64,000 nucleotides of DNA from Sporosarcina sp. P32b (GCF_002743335.1 NZ_PDZB01000003.1:186001-250000); one strand, 5' to 3'. Counted from the first letter of the stretch, positions 34,826 to 43,631 are shown. The notes: generated by a model from the sequence alone, not told the origin. Translations and numbers: made by a program.

Positions 34826-35902
34826 TTAGTATGGCTGGTCTTGACTATATTCTTGATCTTCCGCATATTCTACGTCTTGTTCGCTTCCATCATCGGTTGA
34901 TTCATCCTCTAATGATAAAAACTCTCGTAATGCTTGTTTATTCTGTTCTAGGTTAATCTCAAGAACAGCACCAACGTCTGTGCGCAAGTCGCCAAATGAT
35001 CCTTCTACCGGAATACGTAGGGATTCCATTTCGTTATTCTTTCCACCAGTCAACATACCTTTAGCAATTGTAAAGATAGTTTTACTGTCGATGTTCGTAT
35101 CAATATATGGATCAATAACGCCCATTAATTTAGGTATATTGACGAGTGTCTGTAAACTCATCGCTTCATCTTTCAGTTTACCTAGAGCTTCTTGCTGACG
35201 TTCTACGCGACCGTAATCACTATGGATATCGTGGCGGAATCTCACATAACCAAGTAATTGATCCCCGTTCAATTTCTGTTGACCAGGATAGAGTGTTAAA
35301 CCTAGCCCGTGTGACATTTCATATGGAATATCGACTTCAATTCCGTCAGGCGCGATAACATCGACAATTTTTGAGAAACCTTCGAAATTAACAATCGCGT
35401 AATATTGCACATCCACATCGAAATTATGCTTAATCGTTTGTCGCACTAATTCAGGTCCTCCGAGTGCATAAGCGGCATTGATCTTTTCCATACCGTGACC
35501 TGGAATATCGACGTATGTATCACGCATAAGAGAGATTAACTTCACTTGGTTTGTTGTCTGATCGTAGTGACCAATCATCAAAGCATCTGAACGCGTGTCA
35601 TCTTCGTCGCCCCTTGCGTCATCACCAATTAACAATACGTTAATTTCGCCAAATTGTGATTCGCCACCTTCAAAGTCGTCAAAAGCGGAATTGTTATCGG
35701 AAAATGTATTGCTGCTATCGCTGAGTTCTGTATGTATTTCATTTGTTTTGCCACCGTTCGCAAAGGATAAGCCGTTTGAATATTGCGCAGCGACATATCC
35801 GCCACCCGCTAAAAGTAGCAAAGTGAATACCATGAATATTAATCGCTTATATTTTCTCTTAAGTTTTTTCTTGCGACGCTTTTCAGTCACTCTGTTTTCC
35901 AT
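34826..35902 (-). CDS. LytR-CpsA-Psr (LCP) family wall-polymer ligase
   Basis: This 358-residue protein has a short basic cytoplasmic tail, one transmembrane helix (LIFMVFTLLLLAGGGYVAA) and an extracellular LCP domain. LCP hallmarks are INVLLIGDDARGDEDDTRSDALMIG, DSLMRDTYVDIPG-like SLMRDTYVDIPG and a KINAAYALGG stretch. These enzymes attach teichoic acids or other anionic polymers to peptidoglycan. The tail ends in an acidic Asp/Glu/Gln-rich stretch. I prefer ATG 35902, preceded by AGGTGTGA, over a GTG three codons upstream. Confidence 0.87.
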   Translation of the reverse strand: MENRVTEKRRKKKLKRKYKRLIFMVFTLLLLAGGGYVAAQYSNGLSFANGGKTNEIHTELSDSSNTFSDNNSAFDDFEGGESQFGEINVLLIGDDARGDEDDTRSDALMIGHYDQTTNQVKLISLMRDTYVDIPGHGMEKINAAYALGGPELVRQTIKHNFDVDVQYYAIVNFEGFSKIVDVIAPDGIEVDIPYEMSHGLGLTLYPGQQKLNGDQLLGYVRFRHDIHSDYGRVERQQEALGKLKDEAMSLQTLVNIPKLMGVIDPYIDTNIDSKTIFTIAKGMLTGGKNNEMESLRIPVEGSFGDLRTDVGAVLEINLEQNKQALREFLSLEDESTDDGSEQDVEYAEDQEYSQDQPY

Positions 35903-35925
35903 TAATGTCACACCTACTCATCTAA

Positions 35926-36561
35926 TTATGAATTCTTTGTTAGTACGCTTGAAGCAATTTGGACCGCGATCGCATCATCCAGATACCCGACCGCAAAAAT
36001 GTAGTCCGGGATGACATCCACAGGAATGATAAAGTATAATAATGCGCTACCGATAATGGCTAGATCACGCTTTGCAACATCTTGCATTTTAAACCGTGTA
36101 AATAATTCTTTCATTTGATCGACGAATGGACCTACTCCGCCTGTCAGTTTTAACTTCTTATCGAAATCATGTAAAATTCTTTTTCTACCTTCAGTAGTTT
36201 GAACATACGCTTCATAACTTGCAAGCTGAAGTTCGACTTTTTCAATGGAAATATCTGCAGATAGAAGTTCTGATGTTTCGACAAGTTGTTGAATCGTATC
36301 ATCATAAGCAGAAGGTATCGTGTTTTTATGATCAACTGGATAGCCTGCCGCCTGAAGTAAATTGGCTAATGGTATTTCCAAAATGATCGCAAATTTCTCT
36401 AGGTGATCTAGTGTTGCTTTGCGTTTGTCATTGATGATCCTAGAGATAGTTGAAGTATCAATATCTGTGAGTTCGCTTAGTTTGCGCATGGACAATGAAC
36501 GTTCTTCTAAAACATCACGCAATAATTGCCCGATAGACAGACCAAGACTACCTTCTGACAT
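35926..36561 (-). CDS. XRE helix-turn-helix protein fused to a DUF1232 (YkvA-like) domain
   Basis: This 211-residue protein has an N-terminal XRE DNA-binding domain (LSMRKLSELTDIDTSTISRII, about residues 23-43). After a linker it has a DUF1232 domain near the C-terminus (LAIIGSALLYFIIPVDVIPDYI, then LDDAIAVQIA), which is membrane-associating. It may be a membrane-linked regulator. It lies 24 bases upstream of the LCP gene on the same strand, so the two are probably co-transcribed. GGAGGGG precedes the start. Confidence 0.85.
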   Translation of the reverse strand: MSEGSLGLSIGQLLRDVLEERSLSMRKLSELTDIDTSTISRIINDKRKATLDHLEKFAIILEIPLANLLQAAGYPVDHKNTIPSAYDDTIQQLVETSELLSADISIEKVELQLASYEAYVQTTEGRKRILHDFDKKLKLTGGVGPFVDQMKELFTRFKMQDVAKRDLAIIGSALLYFIIPVDVIPDYIFAVGYLDDAIAVQIASSVLTKNS

Positions 36562-36613
36562 GACACTACCCCTCCATTTCTACGACAACGGTAAAAATAT
36601 ATACTTCTTTAAA

Positions 36614-36642
36614 AGAATAAATGGTTGTTGGCAAATTGTCAA
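36614..36642 (-). promoter_or_regulatory. Sigma-A promoter of the XRE-DUF1232/LCP operon
   Basis: On the minus strand, TTGACA (36642-36637) and TATTCT (36619-36614) are 17 bases apart. The predicted start lies about 45 bases before the coding region. Confidence 0.65.
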
Positions 36643-36782
36643 CAGTTAAAGTCAAGGATCATTATTTGTCGAAAAACGTCTGGATTTGGTCATATTAAAT
36701 TTTTTAAAAGTCTCAATCGATAGGTTTTAGAGTGTCCTCAATTTATAATAGAAGTATAAATGAAAAAAGAGGGGATTACTCA

Positions 36783-36964
36783 TGATTGGGCAACAGGTAT
36801 TTGAAACGTAACCTATCATTTTCACTACTTTCTTTGATCTTTTATTGTTTCAAAAGAAATAACTGAATTACTACTTTACGAAAATAGGTCAAACTAGTGG
36901 GATGCTAATCATCATCATTATTATTATTAATTTTAACTGGTTTACAACACGATTTCCACAATAA
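36783..36964 (+). pseudogene. Internally deleted ccdA/DsbD-like relic
   Basis: An ATG after AAGAGGGG begins MIGQQVFET and then stops. About 80 bases later an open stretch reads YYFTKIGQTSGMLIIIII and NFNWFTTRFPQ, the kind of C-terminus found in CcdA cytochrome c biogenesis proteins, ending 14 bases before the TlpA-like gene. CcdA supplies electrons to such thioredoxins, so this looks like the two ends of a ccdA gene with the middle lost. Confidence 0.5.
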
Positions 36965-36978
36965 GAGGAGGAACTACC

Positions 36979-37470
36979 ATGTTGAAAAAAATCGTTATGT
37001 TGTTGGCCATCGTTGCTGTTCTAGGTGCTTGTTCGTCTGCTGGAACGGATAGTGACGCAAATAGTATTGCTTTGCAGGATCTTCATGGAAAAACCGTTAG
37101 TCTTGCAGATTATAAAGGCGAAAAAGTGTATGTAAAGTTCTGGGCTTCTTGGTGTCCGATCTGTTTGGCAGGTCTAGATGAAGTCAATACGCTTGCTAAA
37201 GAATCCACGGATTTTGAAGTGCTTACTGTCGTAGCCCCTGGTTTTAATAATGAAAAGCCACACGATGAATTTGTCAAATGGTTCAAAGGTGTTCAACATG
37301 TGGACGCTTTGCCGGTATTATTAAATGATGGCGGCAGTCTCGTGCAAGAATTCAATGTTAAAGGATATCCAACGTCGGCTTTTATTGATACAAAAGGGAA
37401 ATTGGTCCGCTCACAACCAGGCCACTTATCAAATGATCAAATTATCGATGCCATGTCACAAATTAATTAA
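36979..37470 (+). CDS. TlpA-like thioredoxin-fold lipoprotein
   Basis: This 163-residue protein has a lipobox (LGAC, lipidated Cys18) and a redoxin domain with active-site WCPIC (Cys59, Cys62) and a cis-proline region in GYPTSAF. It should sit on the outer face of the membrane and feed electrons to MsrAB encoded 18 bases downstream. In Neisseria PilB these activities are one polypeptide. Its own electron source would be CcdA, which is only a relic here. Confidence 0.88.
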   Translation: MLKKIVMLLAIVAVLGACSSAGTDSDANSIALQDLHGKTVSLADYKGEKVYVKFWASWCPICLAGLDEVNTLAKESTDFEVLTVVAPGFNNEKPHDEFVKWFKGVQHVDALPVLLNDGGSLVQEFNVKGYPTSAFIDTKGKLVRSQPGHLSNDQIIDAMSQIN

Positions 37471-37488
37471 TGAAGGGAGCTCACTATT

Positions 37489-38604
37489 ATGAAGTTAAAA
37501 TTCATACTCGGTTTACTCGGTATTTTACTGCTTACAGGGTGTGGCTTAAGTAATCCGGAGTCATCATCCAGCCTTGATTCACTGACTGCTTCTTCAGGTT
37601 CCAAGTATCCCGCCAATCCCAATGAAGATGTAGAATTTAACGAAGAAAATCTACAGGATATCTATTTGGCCGGTGGTTGTTTCTGGGGAGTGGAAGCATA
37701 TATGGAAAGAGTGTATGGCGTATATGATGTGACTTCCGGCTTTGCAAATGGCACAACGGAAAATCCAACATACAATCAAGTAATCACAGGAAAAACCGGC
37801 CATACAGAAACAGTTCATGTACAATACGATCCAGCACATACGGATTTGAAAACCATTGTGGAACATTTTTTCATGATTGTGGATCCTACATCTTTGAATA
37901 AACAAGGAAATGACCGTGGTACACAGTATCGTTCGGGCATTTATTACTCTAATCCAGAAGATCAAGCGGTTATTGACGAAGTCGTTGCTATTGAGCAGGA
38001 ACGCTATGATGACGACATCGTGACGGAAGTAGAACCGCTGACGAGCTTTACATTAGCGGATGAGTATCATCAGGATTACTTAGAGAAAAACCCAGATGGC
38101 TATTGTCATGTTGAATTCGATACGTTGGAAGATCAAGAAATACCATCTATAATTGACGTAGCGGACTATCCTAAGCCTAGCGATAAAGAATTAAAAGAGA
38201 AGTTGACGAAAGATCAGTATCAAGTGACACAAGGTGACCATACAGAAGCAGCATTCTCGAATGAATACTGGGATACTTTCGAAAGTGGCATCTATATCGA
38301 TGTTGCAACCGGTGAACCATTATTTTCGAGTGCTGATAAGTATGATTCACAGTGCGGTTGGCCAAGCTTCACGCAACCAATCGTTCCGGAAGTAATGACG
38401 GAACATATAGATAAAAGTTTCAATATGGTACGAACTGAAGTCAGAAGTCGTGCAGGAGATAGCCATCTTGGCCATATTTTCGAAGACGGTCCAAAAGATC
38501 GTGGTGGATTACGATATTGTATTAACAGCGCATCAATCGATTTCGTACCGCTAGAAGAAATGGAAGCTACAGGTTACGGCTATCTAACAAGTTACGTTAA
38601 ATAA
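37489..38604 (+). CDS. msrAB: Extracytoplasmic methionine sulfoxide reductase MsrA-MsrB fusion lipoprotein
   Basis: This 371-residue lipoprotein (LTGC, Cys18) repairs oxidised methionine in exported proteins. The MsrA domain has GGCFWG with catalytic Cys64. The MsrB domain has [17 protein letters not shown] and catalytic Cys344 in RYCINS. The two CxxC zinc pairs of many MsrB proteins are absent ([13 protein letters not shown] and GDSHLG), so it is a zinc-free form. The upstream TlpA-like lipoprotein is the probable reductant. Confidence 0.92.
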   Translation: MKLKFILGLLGILLLTGCGLSNPESSSSLDSLTASSGSKYPANPNEDVEFNEENLQDIYLAGGCFWGVEAYMERVYGVYDVTSGFANGTTENPTYNQVITGKTGHTETVHVQYDPAHTDLKTIVEHFFMIVDPTSLNKQGNDRGTQYRSGIYYSNPEDQAVIDEVVAIEQERYDDDIVTEVEPLTSFTLADEYHQDYLEKNPDGYCHVEFDTLEDQEIPSIIDVADYPKPSDKELKEKLTKDQYQVTQGDHTEAAFSNEYWDTFESGIYIDVATGEPLFSSADKYDSQCGWPSFTQPIVPEVMTEHIDKSFNMVRTEVRSRAGDSHLGHIFEDGPKDRGGLRYCINSASIDFVPLEEMEATGYGYLTSYVK

Positions 38605-38623
38605 TATACACGGTATATAATAG

Positions 38624-38660
38624 AAGGAAAGGGGCCACACCTTGGCTACCTTTCCTTTTT
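38624..38660 (+). terminator. Terminator after msrAB
   Basis: AAGGAAAGG pairs with CCTTTCCTT, with a possible inner GGCC/GGCT stem, followed by more T. Confidence 0.75.
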
Positions 38661-38666
38661 ACACGT

Positions 38667-38809
38667 CGAGGGGAACTGCGGGTCGTGACAGTTTCTGCGG
38701 ATGATTGGATTTCGTTGTCCAATTAGCATGTAGTACAACAAAAGAAGGTATTCATACCATTGAAGAGCATGTTAAACTCTATTACGGTGAGGAATACGAG
38801 CTGCAGTAA
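38667..38809 (+). pseudogene. Possible relic of a sensor histidine kinase C-terminus
   Basis: Two short pieces in different frames, RGELRVVTVSADDW and KEGIHTIEEHVKLYYGEEYEL, resemble the ATPase end of LytS/YesM-type kinases. A stop and a frame change lie between them. The rest of the 38605-38947 gap is empty apart from the terminator. Confidence 0.35.
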
Positions 38810-38947
38810 ATTCTGCTTCTTAATTAGGAGCGACTGTAACGATTTTTTTCTGTAATCCAGTGAAATGAATTTCATTCGTCAGGTAAAAAGACTGATTTTA
38901 CAGGCTGTATTCGCATATAACTAATGTAAAAGAGGGGAAGGGATTCA

Positions 38948-39574
38948 ATGCAAGAAATGGTATCGAAGTGCAGATCTGAAGTAGAAGGTATTTATAATAA
39001 ATTCGATGCGAGCCATGATCTCGACCATATAGATCGTGTAATGAAAAATGCTGAGAAAATTTTAGCGACTGAGCCGGGTGCTGATGAATTAGTCGTTCGT
39101 TTAGCAGTGCTGTTGCATGATGTGGAAGATGCGAAATATGAAGAAATGCATGAAGTAACTACGATAGAGTTGCTTGAAAAAATAGGTGCGACACAACAGA
39201 TTACAGAAAACGTGATATCTGCGATTGAAAGTGTATCATTCAGTGGCGGCAACGCAAAAGATATTACCTCTATTGAAGGCGCTATTGTCAGAGATGCTGA
39301 CCGTTTGGATGCGATTGGCGCGGTAGGCATTGCGCGTGCATTTGCGTTTGGTGGCGCGCGCGGCAGGAAACTTTACGATCAGCAAGAAGAAGCTCGAAAG
39401 GATATGTCTGTGTCAGAATATCGTAAAAAAGAAACGGCTACGGTTACGCATTTTCACGAGAAGTTATTATTATTGAAAAACTTAATGGTTACACCTAAAG
39501 GAACGTGCTTAGCGGAAGAACGTCATGAATTCATGGTGCATTTTCTAAAGCAATTGAAGTTGGAAATTGAGTAA
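38948..39574 (+). CDS. HD-domain phosphohydrolase (YpgQ-like)
   Basis: This 208-residue cytoplasmic protein has the HD metal site: HDLDH (about residue 23), LLHDVED (about 57-62) and RDADRLDAIGAVGIARAF (about 118-135). The last motif is characteristic of the YpgQ/YedJ group, which act as nucleotide pyrophosphohydrolases. Substrate is not visible from sequence. AGGGGAAGGG precedes the start. Confidence 0.82.
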   Translation: MQEMVSKCRSEVEGIYNKFDASHDLDHIDRVMKNAEKILATEPGADELVVRLAVLLHDVEDAKYEEMHEVTTIELLEKIGATQQITENVISAIESVSFSGGNAKDITSIEGAIVRDADRLDAIGAVGIARAFAFGGARGRKLYDQQEEARKDMSVSEYRKKETATVTHFHEKLLLLKNLMVTPKGTCLAEERHEFMVHFLKQLKLEIE

Positions 39575-39611
39575 TATAGCTCAAGGTAGAGTAAATTCAA
39601 ATTATAAAACA

Positions 39612-39657
39612 TACAGTCTTGGAAGTCTGGATAATCAGATTTTCAGAGACTGTTTTT
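39612..39657 (+). terminator. Terminator after the HD gene
   Basis: ACAGTCT pairs with AGACTGT, with an inner TCTG/CAGA stem, followed by six T. Confidence 0.65.
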
Positions 39658-39725
39658 TGGATTCATTTTTGTAATATAAAAAAAATATTTATTCCTGTTA
39701 ATCAATTAAAAATCTCAATAACAAA

Positions 39726-39780
39726 ATTACAGTAAAAGAGAAAAATTGCATTGACTTTACACTCCTACTGTAATTATAAT
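39726..39780 (+). promoter_or_regulatory. TRAP operon promoter with spanning inverted repeat
   Basis: TTGACT (39751-39756) and TATAAT (39775-39780) are 18 bases apart. ATTACAGT (39726-39733) and ACTGTAAT (39767-39774) form an inverted repeat whose halves are about 41 bases apart, flanking the -35 box and ending at the -10 box. This suits a regulator bound at two half sites or a looped dimer. Confidence 0.6.
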
Positions 39781-39815
39781 AAGTTAATTCGTATAATTAG
39801 ACGTAATTATCAGAA

Positions 39816-39829
39816 TGTAAGCGATTTCA
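39816..39829 (+). promoter_or_regulatory. cre site (CcpA), perfect consensus match
   Basis: TGTAAGCGATTTCA fits TGWAANCGNTNWCA at all 14 positions. It lies about 30 bases downstream of the predicted transcription start and just before the ribosome site of the TRAP operon, a roadblock position for carbon catabolite repression. Confidence 0.75.
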
Positions 39830-39844
39830 AAGAGGGGGAGTAAT

Positions 39845-40930
39845 ATGTTGAAAAAATCTATACTGCTTATTAGTTTGATGCTCGTATTTCTATTGATTTT
39901 ATCTGGTTGCCAACTTAATCAAACGATACCTGAAGGAGAACAGAAAGTTTATAAGTGGCGTATGGTTACCCATCAAATACCAGGAACAGCACGATATGAT
40001 GGCACGATATTGCCTTTCGTCAAAGCTGTAGAAGAAATGTCAGGTGGACGCTTAGTGATTGAGCCGTTTGGTGCTAATATTTTATTCCCAACTAATGAAA
40101 CATTTGATATGGTGAAAAATGGTGTTGTTGATTTAGGAGCTGTCTATACAGGTTTCTGGACAGGGAAAGATCCCGTGTTTGCTTTAGGTGGAGGCACAAT
40201 TCCAGGTGATCCGATTTCTGGATTTGAAGAACATTTCTATCGTTCCGAAAAACTTCAGCCTATTATGGATAAAGCCTATGAAAAGCATGGAATTAATAGC
40301 TTAGGAACATTCGATTATGCACCGGAAGAAATCTTGATGTCGCAAGTACCAATCCGTTCGGCTGATGATTTTAAAGGAAAGAATATTCGTGCTGCTGGAG
40401 TGGCAAGTCTTTTTTACGGAAAACTCGGTGCGTCAGCTATTTCATTATCCGCACCTGAAATATATACAGGACTGCAACTCGGTACAGTGGACGCCGCAGA
40501 ATTTAATGATTATCTGGTGAATGGCGAAATGGGATTAGATGAAGTATCGAAATACATTATAGAACCTGCTTTACATGTTGGACCAAGTTCCGATAAAGAG
40601 CTGATTGCCAATCCGAAATCTTGGGAGGAGTTGCCGGATGATTTGAAGGCGATTGTGCAGGTGGCAAGAGATAAAGTACGCTATCAATCTGCCATTGCTT
40701 ATGGCGTGGAAAGTTCAAAGGCAAAGACTGAATGGATGAATAATTCAGATATCGAGTTCATTCAATTACCTGAAGAAGATGTTGAGGAAATGCGTGAAAA
40801 AGGATTTGAATTATTAAATGATTATAAAGAGAAAAGTGAAGCAAGTAAAGAATATGTAGAACAATATGCGGATCTGTTGGCTGAACTTGGTTATATTGAA
40901 CAGGCAAAAAAAATAGGCTATAAAGAATAG
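39845..40930 (+). CDS. dctP: TRAP transporter substrate-binding lipoprotein (DctP family)
   Basis: This 361-residue protein has a lipobox (LSGC, Cys22) and a DctP-type binding fold: GRLVIEPFGANILFP, NIRAAG around residue 181 and the YTGLQLGTVDAAEFNDY stretch lining the ligand site. The conserved arginine that holds the carboxylate of the substrate is probably the one in NIRAAG. It is the first gene of a P-Q-M operon. The substrate is an organic acid of unknown identity, and cre control fits a secondary carbon source. Confidence 0.9.
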   Translation: MLKKSILLISLMLVFLLILSGCQLNQTIPEGEQKVYKWRMVTHQIPGTARYDGTILPFVKAVEEMSGGRLVIEPFGANILFPTNETFDMVKNGVVDLGAVYTGFWTGKDPVFALGGGTIPGDPISGFEEHFYRSEKLQPIMDKAYEKHGINSLGTFDYAPEEILMSQVPIRSADDFKGKNIRAAGVASLFYGKLGASAISLSAPEIYTGLQLGTVDAAEFNDYLVNGEMGLDEVSKYIIEPALHVGPSSDKELIANPKSWEELPDDLKAIVQVARDKVRYQSAIAYGVESSKAKTEWMNNSDIEFIQLPEEDVEEMREKGFELLNDYKEKSEASKEYVEQYADLLAELGYIEQAKKIGYKE

Positions 40931-40941
40931 GCGGTGGCTAC

Positions 40942-41451
40942 ATGATTCGCTTAACAACAATAATAGAAAAAATGTCTTCTATCGCAGGAAGAATAGCGGG
41001 TTATTTAATGATTCCACTAACCCTAATAGTCATCTATACCATCATCATGAGACGCTTTTTGCATGATGCACCAGATTGGGGTTTTGAAGTGCCGATTTTC
41101 ATATATGGTGTATCCATATTACTAGCGGGAGCCGAAGTGCTAAGAGTAAAGGGACACATTGCAGTGGATATTATTCCACGTTTACTGTCTCCTGGTTGGA
41201 ATAAATTCTTCGGCATATTTGCTATGCTGCTCGTGATATTGGTAGCATCGTTCCTAATCTACCGTGGTTCCCTCATGGCGATTGAATCAACGATGATTAT
41301 GGAACATTCCTCACATCAGAGTACGTTTAATCCTCAGATATGGTGGTTTAAGTGGTTCATCCCGATCAGCGGGTTGCTGATTTGGTTACAGGCGTGTGTC
41401 GAAATCTATAAAATCGCAAAAGGGGGTAGCATAGATGATACTTCTATTTGA
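40942..41451 (+). CDS. dctQ: TRAP transporter small permease (DctQ family)
   Basis: This 169-residue membrane protein has four hydrophobic segments (about 15-35, 48-65, 90-112, 132-152), including the IPLTLIVIYTIIMRR region and a WWFKWFIPISG start of the last helix, as in DctQ proteins. It overlaps the large permease gene by 17 bases, so expression is coupled. Confidence 0.88.
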   Translation: MIRLTTIIEKMSSIAGRIAGYLMIPLTLIVIYTIIMRRFLHDAPDWGFEVPIFIYGVSILLAGAEVLRVKGHIAVDIIPRLLSPGWNKFFGIFAMLLVILVASFLIYRGSLMAIESTMIMEHSSHQSTFNPQIWWFKWFIPISGLLIWLQACVEIYKIAKGGSIDDTSI

Positions 41452-42757
41452 TTATGCACCGGTTGCGATGTTTGTTTTATTGATGCTACTTCTATTTTTA
41501 GGGGTACCGATTGCATTTGCATTATCCACAGTTGGCGTGGTGTTTTCGTTAATGATGTGGGGATTAGATAGTACCAGTCTATTGACTAGTGCTGTTTGGG
41601 GGGTGATGAATAATTTCACACTTATTGCAATTCCGTTATTCATTCTAATGTCCGTTTTATTGGAAAAGTCCAATATCATCACAGATTTATATGATGCTGT
41701 GTATAAGTGGTCTGGTGCAGTGCGCGGAGGATTAGCAATTGCGACCATTTTAGTAGGTGCAATTATCGGTGCGATTTCAGGGGTAGTTGCTGCGGGAGTA
41801 ATTGGTCTAGGATTAATTGCGTTACCGCAGATGATGAAGTATAAATACAATGAATCATTAAGCTTAGGATCGATTATGGCAGGGGGGACACTAGGACAAC
41901 TCATTCCACCAAGTTTAAACATGGTCGTTTATGGCGCCATCACTGGCGTATCGGTGTCTAGTTTATTTGCTGGGGGCTTAGGTGCTGGCTTTATTTTAAT
42001 AGGATTGTTTATAGCGTATATTTTATTCCGTGCTTATAAAAACAAGGATATGGCTCCCTCGTTGGAAAAGCAAGATCGTGCTACAACACGTGAAAAATTG
42101 CTGGCTACGAAGTCTGTCATCCTACCCCTGATTTTAATCGTCATTGTACTTGGATCGATTTTTACTGGCATTGCGACTCCTACTGAAGGAGCGGCAGTTG
42201 GTGTTCTGGGTACTTTACTTATCGGCCTATTTACCAAGCGTTTGAACTTGAAAAAGATTAATCTAGCGCTTAAAGAATCTACTAAAATGACCGGAATGGT
42301 AGGTTGGATATTGATTGGTGCGGCAGCATTTTCTGCTGTGTTCTCTGGAGTAGGAGGAAATCGTTTTGTATCCGAAATGGCTCAATTAGCACCCGGTGGT
42401 AAATGGGGGATTTTAGCTTTCTCCTTGGCGTTTATAATTTTACTAGGAATGTTTCTGGAGACAATGGCGTTGATTATGCTAGCAGCTCCAATAATTTCAC
42501 CGATTATTGCGAATGCCGGCTTTGATCCTTTGTGGTGGGGAGTCGTCTTCATGGTTGTTCTTCAATTAGCATATTTAACGCCGCCATTCGGATTTGCAAT
42601 CTTCTATCTAAAAAGTGCGGTGGGCGATAAGGTGAGTATCGAGAAGATTTATCGTGCAACTGTGCCGTTTATCATCATCCAACTTATTGCGACGATTATT
42701 TTCGTTTTGTTCCCGACGTTGGCTACTTGGCTTCCTAATTTATTGAGTTCGAAATAA
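41435..42757 (+). CDS. dctM: TRAP transporter large permease (DctM family)
   Basis: This 440-residue protein with about twelve hydrophobic segments is the sodium-coupled transport subunit. Family features are MNNFTLIAIPLFILM, GVVAAGVIGLGLIALPQM and the TPTEGAAVGVLGTL loop. ATG 41435 lies eight bases after AGGGGG and inside the end of dctQ. A strong terminator follows. Confidence 0.9.
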   Translation: MILLFDYAPVAMFVLLMLLLFLGVPIAFALSTVGVVFSLMMWGLDSTSLLTSAVWGVMNNFTLIAIPLFILMSVLLEKSNIITDLYDAVYKWSGAVRGGLAIATILVGAIIGAISGVVAAGVIGLGLIALPQMMKYKYNESLSLGSIMAGGTLGQLIPPSLNMVVYGAITGVSVSSLFAGGLGAGFILIGLFIAYILFRAYKNKDMAPSLEKQDRATTREKLLATKSVILPLILIVIVLGSIFTGIATPTEGAAVGVLGTLLIGLFTKRLNLKKINLALKESTKMTGMVGWILIGAAAFSAVFSGVGGNRFVSEMAQLAPGGKWGILAFSLAFIILLGMFLETMALIMLAAPIISPIIANAGFDPLWWGVVFMVVLQLAYLTPPFGFAIFYLKSAVGDKVSIEKIYRATVPFIIIQLIATIIFVLFPTLATWLPNLLSSK

Positions 42758-42771
42758 TTAGATACTATATA

Positions 42772-42812
42772 ATAAAGAAGACTCTTGATTTACTCAGGAG
42801 TCTTCTTTATCA
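42772..42812. terminator. Terminator after the TRAP operon
   Basis: ATAAAGAAGACTC pairs with GAGTCTTCTTTAT around a 13-base loop containing its own partial stem. Confidence 0.75.
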
Positions 42813-42879
42813 TAAGAAATCAATTTCATTTTGATGCTAGAATAGTCTTATAGTATTTTTGAGTAAGGGATGGATGGGA

Positions 42880-43434
42880 ATGAATGCAGAATTAGGAAAA
42901 GAGATTCATCGAATTCGAAAGATGAATAAATTGACTTTAAAAGATGTTAGTGTCAAAAGTGGTTTATCCGTCAGCTTTTTGTCCCAAGTAGAACGCGGAA
43001 TTAGTTCGGTAACTTTTACCTCTTTGCGTAAAATTGCTGAGGCATTAGGAGTTCATATTAATCTATTCTTCGAGGAGCCAATGGAAAAATCACCGATCAA
43101 AAAGCGTATTATTAAAAAAACCGCTGATCAGCCTAACTTCACTTTTACAAACCTAGTGGGCGATATGGAGAATCCGTTATTTTTCCCCGCACGTATTGAA
43201 TTAAGACCTGGAGAATCCCATACACATCCCTACGCCCACCAAGGGCAGGAATTCGTCTATATATTAGAAGGTGAACTTAAAGTGGTCTTGAAGGACTACT
43301 CAGACACATTTTATATGAATGAATCTTTTCATATAGATTCGACGCAAGAGCATGTATGGTTTAACGAGACTCGCCAGCCCGTGACATTGCTCGTAGTAAG
43401 TGCGAATACAGATATTTCGTCTCGTGAAAATTAG
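42880..43434 (+). CDS. XRE-cupin transcriptional regulator
   Basis: This protein of about 184 residues has an N-terminal XRE domain (LTLKDVSVKSGLSVSFLSQVERG) and a C-terminal cupin barrel (RIELRPGESHTHPYAHQGQEFVYILEG). The cupin probably binds a small effector with or without metal through HTHPY-H. It directly follows the TRAP operon and is its likeliest local regulator. The start is uncertain between ATG 42874 and 42880; AAGGGATGG lies upstream of both. Confidence 0.82.
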   Translation: MNAELGKEIHRIRKMNKLTLKDVSVKSGLSVSFLSQVERGISSVTFTSLRKIAEALGVHINLFFEEPMEKSPIKKRIIKKTADQPNFTFTNLVGDMENPLFFPARIELRPGESHTHPYAHQGQEFVYILEGELKVVLKDYSDTFYMNESFHIDSTQEHVWFNETRQPVTLLVVSANTDISSREN

Positions 43435-43513
43435 ATTGCTAATTCTGAACTCGATAGGATAGAATGAAGTAACTAGCAATCATAATCTATCTGATAGAGA
43501 AAAAGGTGACGTC

Positions 43514-43612
43514 TTGGACAGAAATAATCGATTATTCATCATTACACTCGTTGTCATCGCCTTATTTACATTAGGTGGATTCGCAGTACAAAAAGGATTC
43601 ATCACTTTCTAA
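43514..43612 (+). CDS. 32-residue single-span membrane peptide
   Basis: From TTG 43514, five bases after AAGGTGA, runs a 32-codon frame: a basic start (MDRNNR), one hydrophobic helix (LFIITLVVIALFTLGGF) and a short polar tail (VQKGFITF). A terminator hairpin follows about 20 bases later. Ribosome site, membrane-helix pattern and terminator together make it a believable small gene. It has no known family that I can name. Confidence 0.6.
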   Translation: MDRNNRLFIITLVVIALFTLGGFAVQKGFITF

Positions 43613-43631
43613 TAGCAAAACAAATATTCAG

